DNA from: Thinopyrum elongatum
Lineage: Eukaryota > Streptophyta > Magnoliopsida > Poales > Poaceae
Assembly: GCA_011799875.1 (NCBI GenBank)
Contig: CM022301.1
Location: 14,172,443-14,236,442 of the forward strand
DNA length: 64,000 bases
Reading direction: 5' to 3'
In this document: piece by piece, positions 1 to 12,219 of the stretch
Layout of the letters: every line of letters begins with the position of its first letter
How positions within the stretch are numbered: the first letter of the stretch is position 1
The notes under the pieces: generated by a model
What the model was told of the DNA's origin: nothing
What the model saw: the letters and a program-made list of their open reading frames with translations, nothing else
The model's database searches: none
Made by a program: the position numbers and the translations under genes

Positions 1-144
1 TTGATTTGGATCACATGATCACTTAGATGATTAGAGGGATGTCTATCTAAGTGGGAGTTCTTAAGTAATATGATTAATTAAACTTTAATTTATCATGAAC
101 TTAGTACCTGATAGTATTTTGCATGTCTATGTTTTTGTAGATCA

Positions 145-3100
145 ATGGCCCGTGCTACTGTTCCTTTGAATTTTAATGCGTTTCTAGAGAAAGCCAAGTT
201 GAAAGATGATGGTAGCAACTACACGGACTGGGTCCGTAACTTGAGAATTATCCTCATTGCTGCACAGAAGAATTACGTCCTGGAAGCACCGCTAGGTGCA
301 AGACCCGCTGCAGGAGCAACGCCGGACGTTGTGAACGCCTGGCAGAGAAAAGCTGATGACTACTCGATAGTTCAGTGTGCCATGCTTTACGGCTTAGAAC
401 CGGGACTTCAACAACATTTTGAACGTCATGGAGCATATGAGATGTTCCAGGAGTTGAAGTTAATATTTCAAGCAAATGCCCGGATTGAGAGATATGAAGT
501 CTCCAATAAGTTCTATAGCTGCAAGATGGAGGAGAATAGTTCTGTCAGTGAGCATATACTCAAAATGTCTGGGTATCATAATCACTTGACTCAGCTGGGA
601 GTTAATCTTCCGGTTGATAGTGTCATTGACAGAGTTCTTCAATCACTGCCACCAAGCTACAAAAGCTTCGTGATGAACTATAATATGCAAGGGATGGATA
701 AGACAATTCCCGAGCTCTTCGCAATGCTAAAGGCTGCGGAGGTAGAAATCAAAAAGGAGCATCAAGTGTTGATGGTCAACAAGACCACCAGTTTCAAGAA
801 AAAGGGCAAAGAGAAGAAGGGGAACTTCAAGAAGAACGGCAAGCAAGTTGCTGCTCAAGTGAAGAAGCCCAAGTCTGGACCTAAGCCTGATACTGAGTGT
901 TTCTACTGCAAAGGGACTGGTCACTGGAAGCGGAACTGCCCCAAGTATTTGGCGGATAAAAATGAGGGCAAGGTGAACAAAGGTATATGTGATATACATG
1001 TTATTGATGTGTACCTTACTAATGCTCGCAGTAGTGCCTGGGTATTTGATATTGGTTCTGTTGCTAATATTTGCAACTCGAAACAGGGACTACGGATTAA
1101 GCGAAGATTGGCTAAGGATGAGGTGACGATGCGTGTGGGAAATGGTTCCAAAGTCGATGTGATCGCCGTCGGCACGCTACCTCTACATCTACCTTCGGGA
1201 TTAGTTTTAGACCTGAATAATTGTTATTTGGTGCCAGCGTTAAGCATGAACATTATATCTGGATCTTGTTTGATGCGAGACGGTTATTCATTTAAATCAG
1301 AGAATAATGGTTGTTCTATTTATATGAGTAATATCTTTTATGGTCATGCACCCTTGAAGAGTGGTCTATTTTTGTTGAATCTCGATAGTAGTGATACACA
1401 TATTCATAATGTTAAAGCCAAAAGATGCAGAGTTGATAATGATAGTGCAACTTATTTGTGGCACTGCCGTTTGGGTCATATTGGTGTAAAGCACATGAAG
1501 AAACTCCATACTGATGGACTTTTGGAATCACTTGATTATGAATCACTTGGTACTTGCGAACCGTGCCTCATGGGCAAGATGACTAAAACTCCGTTCTCCG
1601 GAACAATGGAGCGAGCAACAGATTTATTGGAAATAATACATACTGATGTATGCGGTCCGATGAATATTGAGGCTCGCGGCGGGTATCGTTATTTTCTGAC
1701 CTTCATAGATGATTTGAGCAGATATGGGTATATCTACTTGATGAAACATAAGTCTGAAACATTTGAAAAGTTCAAAGAATTTCAGTGTGAAGTGGAAAAT
1801 CATCGTAACAAGAAAATAAAGTTTCTGCGATCCGATCATGGAGGAGAATATTTGAGTTACGAGTTTGGTCTTCATTTGAAACAATGTGGAATAGTTTCGC
1901 AACTCACGCCACCCGGAACACCACAGCGTAATGGTGTGTCCGAACGTCGTAACCGCGCCTTATTAGATATTGTGCGATCTATGATGTCTCTTACTGATTT
2001 ACCGCTATCGTTTTGGGGTTATGCTTTAGAGACGGCTGCATTCACGTTAAATAGGGCACCATCTAAATCCATTGAGATGACACCGTATGAACTGTGGTTT
2101 GGCAAGAAACCCAAGTTGTCGTTTCTTAAAGTTTGGGGCTACGATGCTTATGTGAAAAAGCTTCAACCTGATAAGCTCGAACCCAAATCGGAGAAATGTG
2201 TCTTCATAGGATACCCAAAGGAGACTGTTGGGTACACCTTCTATCACAGATCCGAAGGCAAAATATTCGTTGCTAAGAATGGATCCTTTCTAGAGAACGA
2301 GTTTCTCTCGAAAGAAGTGAGTGGGAGGAAAGTAGAACTTGATGAGGTAGTGGTACCTTCTCTTGAATTGGAAAGTAGTTCATCACAGAAATTAGTTCCA
2401 GTGATACCTACGCCAATTAGTGAGGAAGCTAATGATGATGATCATGAAACTTCAGATCAAGTTACTACCGAACCTCGTAGGTCAACCAGACTAAGATCCG
2501 CACCAGAGTGGTACGGTAATCCTATTTTGGAGGTCATGTTACTTGACCATGATGAACCTACGAACTATGAGGAAGCGATGATGAGCCCAGATTCCGCAAA
2601 ATGGCTTGAGGCCATGAAATCTAAGATGGGATCCATGTATGAGAACAAAGTGTGGACTTTGGTTGATTTGCCCGATGATCGGCAAGCCATAGAGAATAAG
2701 TGGATCTTCAAGAAGAAGACTGACGCCGACGGTAATGTTATTGTCTACTAAGCTCGACTTGTTGCAAAAGGTTTTCGACAAGTTCAAGGAGTTGACTACG
2801 ATGAGACCTTCTCACCCGTAGCGATGCTTAAGTCCGTCCGAATCATGTTAGCAATTGCCGCATTTTATGATTATGAAATTTGGCAAATGGATGTAAAAAC
2901 TGCATTCCTGAATGGATTTCTGGAAGAAGAGTTGTATATGATGCAACCCGAAGTTTTTATCGATCCAAAGGATGCTAACAAAGTGCAAGCTCTAGCAATC
3001 CATTTATGGACTGGTGCAAGCATCTCGGAGTTGGAATAAACGCTTTGATATTGTGATCAAAGCATATGGTTTTATACAGACTTTTGGAGAAGCCTGTATT

Positions 3101-4126
3101 TACAAGAAAGTGAGTGGGAGCTCTGTAGCATTTCTAATATTATATGTGGATGACATATTGTTGATTGGAAATGATATAGAATTTCTGAATAGCATAAAAG
3201 GATACTTGAATAAAAGTTTTTCCATGAAAGACCTCGGTGAAGCTGCTTATATATTGGGCATCAAGATCTATAAAGATAGATCAAGACGCTTAATTGGACT
3301 TTCACAAACCACATACCTTGATAAAGTTTTGAAAAAGTTCAAAATGGATCAAGCAAAGAAAGGGTTCTTGCCTGTGTTACAAGGTGTGAAGTTGAGTAAG
3401 ACTCAATGCCCGACCACTGCAGAAGATAGAGAGAAAATGAAATTCATTCCCTATGCCTCAGCCATAGGTTCTATCATGTATGCAATGCTATGTACCAGAC
3501 CTGATGTGTGCCTTGCTATAAGTTTAGCAGGGAGGTACCAAAGTAATCCAGGAGTGGGTCACTTGATAGCGGTCAAGAACATCCTGAAATACCTGAAAAG
3601 GACTAAGGATATGTTTCTAGTTTATGGAGGTGACAAAGAGCTCGTCGTAAGTGGTTACGTCGATGCAAGTTTTGACACTGATCCGGATGACTCTAAGTCA
3701 CAAACCGGATACGTATTTATATTGAACGGTGGAGCTGTCAGTTGGTGCAGTTCTAAGCAAAGCGTCGTGGCGGGATCTACGTGTGAAGCGGAGTACATAG
3801 CTGCTTCGGAAGCAGTAAATGAAGGAGTCTGGATGAAGGAGTTCATATCCGATCTAGGTGTCATACCTAGTGCATCGGGTCCAATGAAAATCTTTTGTGA
3901 CAATACTGGTGCAATTGCCTTGGCAAAGGAATCCAGATTTCACAAGAGAACAAAGCACATCAAGAGACACTTCAATTCCATCCGCGATCAAGTCAAGGAG
4001 GGAGACATAGAGATTTGCAAGATACATACGGATCTGAATGTTGCAGACCCGTTGACTAAGCCTCTCTCACGAGCAAAACATGATCAGCACCAAGACTCCA
4101 TGGGTGTTAGAATCATTACTGTGTAA
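145..4126 (+). pseudogene. Copia gag-pol polyprotein, broken by one stop and one frameshift
   Basis: The ATG lies just after a tttttgtag stretch and starts a gag with the UBN2-like G-x-N-Y-x-x-W pattern near residue 30. A CCHC zinc knuckle (CFYCKGTGHWKRNC) is near residue 252. The protease active site near residue 301 reads D-I-G instead of D-T/S-G. The integrase has its H-H-C-C finger from about residue 440 and D-D-E residues near 501, 563 and 600. An in-frame TAA at 2749-2751 replaces a lysine codon at the start of reverse transcriptase. The same frame then continues until a small deletion near 2980-3000, after which the following frame carries the YVDDILL catalytic motif and RNase H to the stop. 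Seen directly: domains and lesions. Known: this order defines Copia. This copy cannot make a full polyprotein. Confidence 0.92.
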
Positions 4127-4145
4127 TCTAGATTATTGACTCTAG

Positions 4146-4159
4146 TGCAAGTGGGAGAC
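4146..4159 (+). other. Polypurine tract of the Angela-like element
   Basis: A purine-rich stretch (caagtgggagac) directly precedes the LTR start. This is the usual plus-strand priming site for Copia elements. Confidence 0.75.
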
Positions 4160-5871
4160 TGAAGGAAATATGCCCTAGAGGCAATAATAAAGTTGTTATT
4201 TATATTTCCTTATATCATGATAAATGTTTATTATTCATGCTAGAATTGTATTAACCGGAAACTTAATACATGTGTGAATACATAGACAAACAAAATGTCA
4301 CTAGTATGCCTCTACTTGACTAGCTCGTTAATCAAAGATGGTTAAGTTTCCTAGCCATAGACACGAGTTGTCATTTGATGAACGGGATCACATCATTAGA
4401 GAATGATGTGATTGAGAAGACCCATCCGTTAGCTTAGCACGATGATCGTTTGGTTTGTTGCTATTGCTTTCTTCATGACTTATACATGTTCCTCTGACTA
4501 TGAGATTATGCAACTCCCGAATACCGAAGGAACACCTTGTGTGCTATCAAACGTCACAACGTAACTGGGTGATTATAAAGATGCTCTACAGGTGTCTCCA
4601 ATAGTGTTTGTTGAGTTGGCATAGATCAAGATTAGGATTTGTCACTCCGATTGTCGGAGAGGTATCTCTGGGCCCTCTCGGTAATGCACATCATATGAAG
4701 CCTTGCAAGCAATGTGACTAATGAGTTAGTAATGGGATGATACATTACGGAACGAGTAAAGAGACTTGCCGGTAACGAGATTGAACTAGGTATTGAGATA
4801 CCGACGATCGAATCTCGGGCAAGTAACATACCGATGACAAAGGGAACAACGTATGTTGTTATGCGGTTTGACCGATAAAGATCTTTGTAGAATATGTGGG
4901 AGCCAATATGAGCATCCAGGTTCCGCTATTGGTTATTGACCGGAGATGAGTCTCGGTCATGTCTACATAGTTCTCGAACCCGTAGGGTTCGCACGCTTAA
5001 CGTTCGATGATGATCAGTATTATGAGTTTATGTGTTTTGATGTACCGAAGGTAGTTGGGAGTCCCGAATGTGATCACAGACATGACGAGGAGTCTCGGAA
5101 TGTCTGAGAGGTAAAGATTGATATATTGGAAGATAGTATTTGGCCTCCGGAAAGGTTCCGGAAGGTTCCAGATATTTATCGGAGTGCCGGAAGGGTTATC
5201 GGAACCACCGGAGAAGTAATGGGCCTTATTGGGCCTAGGGGAAAGAGAGAGGGGCAGCCAAGGGCTGGCCGCGCGCCCCCCCATGGGCCTAGTCCGAATT
5301 GGACTAGGGGGAGGGGCGGCGCCCCCTCCTTCCTTCTTCTCCTAGTAGGACTAGGAAAGGGGGGAGTCCTACTCCTACTAGGAGGAGGATTCCTCCCCCC
5401 TTGGCGCGCCTATGAGGGCCGGCCGGCCTCCCCCTCCCTTCTTTATATACGTGGGGAGGGGGGCACCCTAGGACACACAAGTTAATTGTTTTAGCCGTGT
5501 GCGGTGCCCCCCTCCACAGATTTCCACCTCGGTCATATTTTCGGAGAGCTTAGGCGAAGCCCTGCCGGAATCACTTCATCATCACCGTCACCACGCCGTC
5601 GTGCTGACGAAACTCTCCCTCGGCCTCAGCTGGATCAAGAGTACGAGGGACGTCACCGAGCTGAACGTGTGCAGATCGCGGAGGTGCCGTACGTTCGGTA
5701 CTTGGATCGGTTGGATCACGAAGACGTTCGACTACATCAACCGCGTTACTAAACGCTTCCGCTTTCGGTCTACGAGGGTACGTGGACACACTCTCCCGCT
5801 CGTTGCTATGCTTCTCCTAGATAGATCTTGCGTGATCGTAGGAAAATTTTGAATTACTACGTTCCCCAACA
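4160..5871 (+). repeat. 3' LTR of the Angela-like Copia element
   Basis: A 1.71-kb LTR begins tgaaggaaatatgcc and ends ttccccaaca. The family normally starts TGTTGG, so the second and third bases after TG look mutated. The conserved block atgccctagaggcaataat follows the start. The 3' half is GC-rich and holds the promoter. Confidence 0.92.
5443..5450 (+). promoter_or_regulatory. TATA box in the Angela-like LTR
   Basis: ttatatac sits in a GC-rich context about 420 bp before the LTR end, where the LTR promoter of this family lies. In a 3' LTR it could read out into the Harbinger element. Confidence 0.55.
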
Positions 5872-7752
5872 CTACCCCATCCAGCCGCTGGCGTCGCCGC
5901 CGCCCGCGCCACCCCATTTCTTCCGGCGACCGTTCCGGCGCTTCCCCGGCCTATCCTCGCGCCGCCGCTGCTTCCTCCGTCTCCCTCTAGTCGCCGCCGC
6001 CCCTCGCGCGCAGCATTCCTCCGACGAACAGCGCACGGCCGCCCACTGCCGCTCGGCGCCCGCAAGGTGTTCGACAAAACGCTTGCAAGGTATGTATTGC
6101 TTCAACTTCACATTTTTTACATGAATTTGGTGCATGTTGTTTGTAGTTTTTATATCCTAGTTTAAATTGAACATTGTAGATGAGTTCGTCATATGATTCT
6201 TCCGAAGAAGAATTTGATATTGAAGAGGAGGAGGATCTTGCAATGATCCTAGCTATGCACATCAATAAAAAAACCGAATCACGGTGGTTCGGTTATGGGT
6301 CGGCAGAAAATTTGGAGGGATAGGATCGATGCCCACAACAGATTGATCAGGCATTATTTTGCGGATCCTCTTGTGTACTCCGAGTCGTACTTCCGGCGCC
6401 GGTTTAGGATGAGCACCGAGTTGTTCAGGCGCATTGCAGAGAAACTAGCGAGCCATGACCGGTTTTTTCAGCAGAGGAATGCCGCCGGAGAGCTCGGGCA
6501 TAGCACCTTTCAGAAGGTGACAGCCGCTTTGCGTATGTTGGCATACGGTATCCCCGCTGATCTAGTTGATGATCACTTGGCCATGGGTGAGAGTCAAGCC
6601 ATCATGTGTGTCAAGCGCTTCGTAGTCGGAATTGTGCAAGTGTTTGGCCAGGAGTATTTGAGATCTCCCAATGCCGAAGACGCCGCAAGGCTATTAGAGA
6701 TGAACAAAGCTTGCGGCTTCCCAGATATGCTTGGCTAAATAGATTGCATGCATTGGAGTTGGAAGAATTGTCCTAAGGCATGGCATGGCCAATTCCATGG
6801 CCAAAAAAAGGGTTCCACTATATTCCTTAAAGCGGTGGCCGATTAAGAGACTTGTATTTGGCATGCTTTTTTTGAATGCCTGGATCATTGAATGACATCA
6901 ACGTTGTTAATCGGTCACCACTGATGAATAAGATTGCAAATGGTGAACTGCCACCGGTGCAGTTTGTAGCAAATGGCCGTACATACAACTATGGCTACTA
7001 TCTTGCGGATGGCATCTACCCAAAGTGGCAAACATTTGTGAAGCCGTTGAAAAAACCGAAAGGTAAGAAAAATCTTGATTTCCACAATGCTCAAGCGGCG
7101 GCTAGAAAAGATGTGGAGAGAGCTTTTGGGATTTTGCAAGCCCAATTTGCTATTGTGAGAGGACCGCCTAGATTTTGGGATCAAAAAATGCTTTGGTACA
7201 TCATGCACGCTTGTGTGATCATGATCATCGAGAATGAGCGTGGCCAAGATGTAGACTACTCTCACTATGAGCTCTTGGGACATCCCGTGCGAGTGCAGCG
7301 GAGAGCTGACAGGGTGGCCCGTTTTGTTGCCTCCTATTATGACATTCGACGTGCCGAAATGCATGATGATCTTCAGAAGAATCTCATCGAGGAGTGGTGG
7401 GCATGGAATGGCCGACAAAGAGCATCATGATTTGTGCGTTTGATGTTGTATTGTTGAACTATTTGTTGTATTGAAAGATAAACTATTTGTTTGAGTTGTA
7501 ATAACGAAATTAAACTATTTATTGTTGATTTATTTTGTTTGTGTTTGATCTTCTTGGTTGTGTTTGGAGTGCATATGTTGTTTGTGCGAGAGCGCGCGCA
7601 GTATTTTTGCAGCGCCTGCTGGAGCTACTCTGCGCGCTAAAGTTTACAGCGGCCGCTGGAGCCAGCGCTCCGCGCCGCGCAAAAACAGGCGATCGGCGCG
7701 CTGCAAACGTTTTTTTAGCGCGCCGCGCGTTGGGCGACTGTCGAAGATGCTC
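5872..7752 (+). mobile_element. PIF/Harbinger DNA transposon, left end displaced by the Angela insertion
   Basis: The segment right of the Angela LTR carries a GC-rich first exon, an intron (6090-6179, GTATGT to TTGTAG) and a PIF-type transposase pseudogene. The right end reads, on the minus strand, GAGCATCTTCGACAGTCGCC and is followed by TTA. This fits a Harbinger terminal inverted repeat and the family's 3-bp TTA/TAA target duplication. The left terminus must lie beyond the Angela element, outside the window. Confidence 0.8.
6180..7430 (+). pseudogene. PIF/Harbinger transposase (Plant_tran / DDE_Tnp_4 type), broken
   Basis: The start chosen is the ATG right after a splice-acceptor-like ttgtag, giving an acidic N-terminus (MSSSYDSSEEEFDIEEEED). 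A frameshift in the a7 run near 6270 moves the frame to MGRQKIWRDRIDAHNRL. The helical N-terminal domain (residues like FRRRFRMSTELF) is followed by a stop at 6736, then by frame with the DCMHW block of the catalytic core, another stop (D-TAA-E-T, expected Q) near 6844 and a 1-base deletion at the t-run near 6870. The last 185 codons are open: GSLNDINVV, then RKDVERAFGILQAQFAIV, the signature before the third acidic residue. The product would be the DDE transposase; this copy is dead. Confidence 0.88.
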
Positions 7753-7837
7753 TTATAGTCCACGAAAACGACGAGAAAAGGGTAAAACGGTGTTTTCTCG
7801 CAACGTATAAGAAAAACGGTGTGCTATAGTCTACACA

Positions 7838-9867
7838 TCTTTCTCTAATAATAAAGCACGGATTGACTCTGCCGGGTTCACCGTCGCGGCGTTTTTACAC
7901 AAAGGTTCCTGTGTTTTTTAGTATTCAACCCGCACTCCTTTTTTAATCTCAGAAAAAATGTTTCAATCTTAAAAAAAAAGTCATGGAAGGCAGGCAGGGG
8001 AGGTTCCAGGCCGCTTCGTCGTGGAAGAAGACCAACGACGCGACGGCGTTCATTCTCCGGCCGGATCACGCTGGATTCCGGCAAGAATGGTTCGAGGACG
8101 ACCGGATCCACGCACGGGGAGGCGGCGGCGCGGCGCGTCTCGATGCAGAGGAGGGCGCCATGGTTGAAGAGAACTCGGGAAGGAAGGGAGCGGGGCATGC
8201 GTGCGCTTGGGGAGACGCAGGGGCGAGGGGGAGGAGGCAAAGGGCGGAGTCGCGGCGAGGACCTGCTGCTGCTGACCGGCGCGGGGTCGCGGGAGTGGAG
8301 GCAAGGTGGCGCGACGGCGACCCTGACGGCTGCTGTTGCCTGAAGACAGGACTGAGAGAGTTGAGAGAGAACAGAGAAGGAGAGGCAAAGCGATAGAGAG
8401 AGGATCGAGGGGGAGAGACCAGTGAGAGAGGAGGGGATCGAGCGGGAGATGGGGATCGGGGCGCCCTCTCCCCTGTGACGGCGAGACAGGGATCGAGACG
8501 GACAGAGTGGAGAGATGGGGCTCGCTAGGGTTAAGGGGAGGTCGGCTGGGCCTTGGGGTAAATGGGCTGGATAGCCAACTGGGCCGGCTGATTTTAAAGA
8601 GAGAGAGAGAGGAAAAAAGATTTCTCTTTGTTCTATTTACATAAAAAGAAAAAGATAAGCGAAAAGATTTATTTGGAGGGCCAAATAATTCCAAACTGAG
8701 CTGGAATTTGGCATGTGTCACCATGATGGAGGAAATGAATCCATCCTCTAGGTACTTTGCTGATATTGCTTCAGTCACATATCAACATTTATATATTGAA
8801 TACAAATCAAATCACATTTCATATCTAGGCACTTTGCATATATTGAATACAAATCAAATCATTCTTTTTTAATAGAGGGCATACCGCATCCCAGTTTACT
8901 TGGTTGCTTTGAAATTTGTTTTGAGGTAATACCAGTAGTAGGCTGCTCGGTGATTTTTCTGACAACGGTGCTTCTGTTGTTGGATTTTGCTCCTCTTAAC
9001 TTCCATCTCAGTGCAAGTGTTATTATGGTCGTGTGAAACAACGAGAACATCCTCATTTATTATTTGAAAGTTCATGTATCTTCCTGTTACATATTGGTAT
9101 TGCCCTTTTTCTCTGCTTTAAGCTTGCTTGTGAGACATGTTATATCCTGGTTTTTGCAGAGAAAATAAACTGACTCGAAGCTATACAAATGACTGCTACC
9201 TAGGACAGGTCTGCACTTCTTTACTGCTAATAGATAAAATTACCAATCCCGTGTTTTCTATCTGAGTTGTTAATGTCGATTGCAATATTTGCATGTCTAC
9301 TCTTATCAACTCATATGAAGCATCTCCCACCTTTTTCATCTACAAGGTAGTTATCACAGTGTTTGGATAGACTTATTTCTAGTAGTAACTTCTCTGTTGT
9401 GAAACTACTTTGCGAGGCAGCAGCCTAAAACCGAAGCCAGCACATATTCATTAGAAGCTATGCTCACTAGCATGATTTCTCCTATGAGGTATAGAATCTT
9501 TATATGTATGATATGCATGAATGCCCTTCAAAAAATACAAGTCCACGACATTACAAGTCAAAAGCGAGCGGGGGTATGAGGGATGGTGTATGGACCAGAT
9601 GCATGGAGGGGCTTGCGGAGGGCGACCCTCACTTCCAGCTCGATGAGATTAGTTTTAACATTCCCTTGAGCTGGTGCGGTTAATTGCTAAGTGTGTCGTG
9701 TGGGGTCTGAGATCATCACGTGCTACAATCAAATGAACACCATAGTCATCCGCAACAAGCGTGGTAAGGAGGATAATCGGCAACACAAACGGGGCACCAT
9801 ACTAAAATAGAGGCAGGGTAGTATTTTTTTTTCTTCTACCGTTGCAACGCACGGGCCTTTTTGCTAG
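7838..9867 (+). mobile_element. Non-autonomous Helitron (about 2.0 kb)
   Basis: The 5' end reads TCTTTCTCTAATAATAAAGC preceded by A. The 3' end reads CTAG followed by T, with a short hairpin (CCGT...ACGG) nine bases before it. These are the TC...CTRR ends, the A^T target and the subterminal hairpin of Helitrons. There is no Rep/helicase gene. The left half (7980-8540) is GC-rich, with unrelated open frames on both strands and a gagaga-rich stretch; it could be captured gene 5' sequence, which I cannot identify. The right half is AT-rich and has intron-like edges (ttttgcag at about 9160). Confidence 0.72.
9839..9854 (+). terminator. Helitron 3' hairpin
   Basis: CCGT and ACGG flank an 8-base loop, followed by CTAG. 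Helitron 3' hairpins are thought to signal the end of the rolling-circle unit. Confidence 0.65.
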
Positions 9868-9899
9868 TAATTTTAAAAAAAATCAAAACTTCGTAGGGT

Positions 9900-10248
9900 G
9901 CTACCATGGTATTTTTTGACAAATCTGGCCCTTTCGCGTACTTAATTCGGAATCTGGCCCCTTTTCTGCAATAATTGCGCATCTTGCCATTTTGGTCGGC
10001 GCCACCCCCTTTGGCACCGAAGTTGTGCAGGTCGGCGTTGCGCCTAGAGTGGTTCGGCGCCAAGCTCCATGGCCCCGAACCTTGGCGCTGACCAAAAACG
10101 CTGGCGCCCATCTGCCCGACTTCGGCTCCAAGGGAGGTGACGCCGACCAAAAGGACTAGATTCGTAATTATTGCAAAAAAAAGGGCCAGACGTGTTTTTA
10201 AACACTCAAAAAGGCCAGATTTGTCAAAAAAAAAAAATGCTACCGTGC
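9900..10248. mobile_element. Foldback MITE-like element (inverted-repeat ends)
   Basis: Left arm gacaaatctggcc and right arm ggccagatttgtc are inverted copies. Farther inside, tgcaataattgcg and its counterpart before ctagattcg pair as well, so each arm has about 70 bp of broken complementarity. The core repeats ggcgcc-type motifs. There is no coding sequence. It sits 30 bp from the Helitron end. The superfamily is not certain because no target duplication was found. Confidence 0.65.
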
Positions 10249-11029
10249 GTCGGGTCATATCTAGCCACTTGTTCACACGGTCCTAGTCCGACCCGGCAAA
10301 ACCATCAAAGTGAAGCAGTTGGCGACGCCGGTTGTGTGAGATCTCCAAAACCCGTGCATTTGTACCACCGAAGTTGTATTGTGACATCCCAAATTTGTGG
10401 ATACATCTTGTACTGTCCACTATGTAAAAAATAATCCCAAAACTTGCTGTGACTATTTAGCTGGTAAACAGTGGAGTTGGTAGCACATTTGACCTCAGAT
10501 CCAAAAGTTTTTGTTTTTTTTTTTGGCGGAGAATCCAAAAGCTTTTCTGATGGCTCAAGCAAACATCATCTGCAGCTTTTTCTGATGGCTCATTCATTTT
10601 GCGTCGTCCTCCATTTTAATTGCAAACAAAGAAAAAAAGTGTTTGATATGTTACTGCCAGACATCACGATACCAAAACTCAGAAGAGCATAAGCAACAGA
10701 GCAGCACATCCGTGAATATGTTTGTATGTGCTTTTGCGTATATTGTGAGTATATACTAGTGGGATGGGGCGCTCCTCCTGAGGCGGTCAGGTGCGTACCC
10801 AGGTAGGATACGGTCTATTCAACTTTCTTTGTTCGTCTCTTGTTTGCACATGCAGATGTCAGTGATCAGGTTTTTGATGAACATATTATATTGCCATGCA
10901 TATCATAAAGGAATTGAAATCTATCAGATGGTTAATTAGAAGCAGAGACATGTGCAGTAAAAGATGGTTATTGCATTGATAGGTCATGGATAGGTGCATG
11001 GGAGATGAAGAGGCGCCGCCTGATACGGC
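10249..11029. other. No recognisable feature
   Basis: AT-rich unique-looking sequence with long T runs (10511-10522) and no coding frame or repeat that I recognise. Confidence 0.5.
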
Positions 11030-11762
11030 TTTTCAGTTGCCTTTTTCAATCTGGATAGCACATGTACATACACTACAAGTCTTGATGAACGACCGCACGA
11101 CCCACGACGAGAGAACGCTCGCCTCGTCCGCCATGCGCTTCATCACCCGGTGGTGCACGCGGATCACTCGGTACATCCTTGCCAGCGTATACATAGAACA
11201 CAACAATGTGAAACATTGATCAAACACCTGCGGCGTCAGTGTTCTTGGGGATCGATTGGGCACACTATAATAAATACATGCACCTTTGGATGAGCTAAGC
11301 GAGCTACGGCCTACGGCAGCAGCTCGTTGTTGCGGACGGCGACAACCCTCCAGGACACGGCGTCGACGGAGGCGAGGGAGATGCTGAGCTTGGTCCGGAG
11401 GTCCTGATGGCAGCCCTGGTCCTCTTGAAGGCGAACGGCTCCGCACTGTTGGCGTCCTCGCTCCTCATGTGCACGCACTTCTTGTCGTACCATAGCCGGA
11501 CGGGCTCCTCTGCCAAGTGCATTCCATTTCATATCTTTGCTTGACTAGTTCCGAACTTCTAATGATCATACGAATTCTGGGAGAAGTGCGTGTGCTGGAT
11601 CGAACGTACCTTGACTTCCTCGTAGAGCTTCTTGTCCCACTCGTACAACCCATCAAGGCTCTCCTTGTGGCTCTGGAAGAGCTGGAATGGCTTCGGCTTC
11701 ACGGACGCCGACTTGCTCGTCGCCATCATCCTCGACAACCCCTCTCCGAGCAAGTGGTTGAA
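11030..11762 (-). pseudogene. DUF632-domain protein fragment (NRG2/bZIP-like family)
   Basis: Three exon-like blocks read right to left. The first (11610-11762) encodes ESLDGLYEWDKKLYEEVK and ends at a consensus donor AAG|GTACGT. The second (from 11507) encodes EPVRLWYDKKCVHMRSEDAN and TRAAIR. A 1-base deletion near 11410 then shifts the frame to LRTKLSISLASVDA and RNNELLP, where TAG stands at the position of the family's glutamine. The third (about 11035-11219) encodes LARMYRVIRVHHRVMKRM and DEASVL. These match the DUF632 core: W-x-K-K-L-Y-x-E-V-K, Y-x-K-K-C, T-R-A-A, L-R-x-E-L-L-P-Q. DUF632 proteins are plant nuclear/membrane regulators. N- and C-terminal parts are missing. The first two blocks are well supported; the third is weaker. 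Confidence 0.68.
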
Positions 11763-11814
11763 CTATTTAAGTGAATATAGGACGAAAAGTCTTACATGAA
11801 CATTTTTTTTAAAC

Positions 11815-12143
11815 CTGATCCAATTGTTTGCCAACTATGTTGTAGCCATCAGCCAAGCCACGCTTGGTCACAAACATCATATCAGAAATTTTCCATCCCT
11901 GTAAATTAGCAAGTTAGCTTCAGGAGAAGTGCCAATGGTGAACTTCAAATATCAGAGTAGGAACAGGCCGACCTCTAGTTGAAACATCAGAGTAGGACAG
12001 TGTAATAAGCTTTATATTTTGTAATGTTTTAACATATATTATCTTGGCACCAAGTTGATAGGGAGATAAATATACCTTCCATCTTATGTATAAATAGCCA
12101 ATGGTTCCAACAACAATCACAGTTAAACCATAAGCACCAGCGC
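11815..12143 (-). pseudogene. DUF1664-domain protein fragment, two exons
   Basis: Exon 12076-12143 follows a tcttgcag acceptor and encodes GAGAYGLTVIVVGTIGYLYI then RWK, a membrane-spanning segment. It ends AAG|GTATAT. Exon 11815-11898 follows ttacag and encodes GWKISDMMFVTKRGLADGYN and VGKQLDQ, ending CAG|GTTTAA. The phases fit, and the joined reading matches the conserved core of plant DUF1664 proteins (membrane helix, G-W-K/S-x-S-D-x-M-x-V-T-K-R, K-Q-L-x-Q). The coiled-coil C-terminus is absent: the next exon-like sequence downstream belongs to a different family (DUF632). This is therefore a captured or rearranged fragment, not a working gene. Confidence 0.72.
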
Positions 12144-12181
12144 CTGCAAGAGAATGATTTCGCTTCAGCCGGTATAAAAAA

Positions 12182-12219
12182 TACTCCCTAAGGTCTTATA
12201 TCGTGGGACGGAGGGAGTA
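12182..12219. repeat. Stowaway MITE remnant
   Basis: Short tactccct and ggagggagta ends lie around tcttatatcgtgggacg. Almost all of the interior has been lost. Confidence 0.55.

Larger units (their letters stand above)
1..5871 (+). mobile_element. Angela/BARE-type Copia LTR retrotransposon, 5' part outside window
   Basis: The order leader, gag, protease, integrase, reverse transcriptase, RNase H, polypurine tract, 3' LTR is that of a Ty1-Copia element. The 5' LTR and primer binding site lie left of the window. The 3' LTR ends at the c-c-c-c-a-a-c-a just before PIF/Harbinger sequence, so this element jumped into a DNA transposon. Only the right flank (ctacc) of the target duplication can be seen. 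The coding region has a stop and a frameshift, so this copy is non-autonomous. Confidence 0.93.

Noticed and set aside
8050..8778. 242-codon minus-strand ORF in the Helitron
   Set aside because: Pro/Ser/Leu-rich from ga/ct repeats; no domain. At most a captured 5' UTR or exon.
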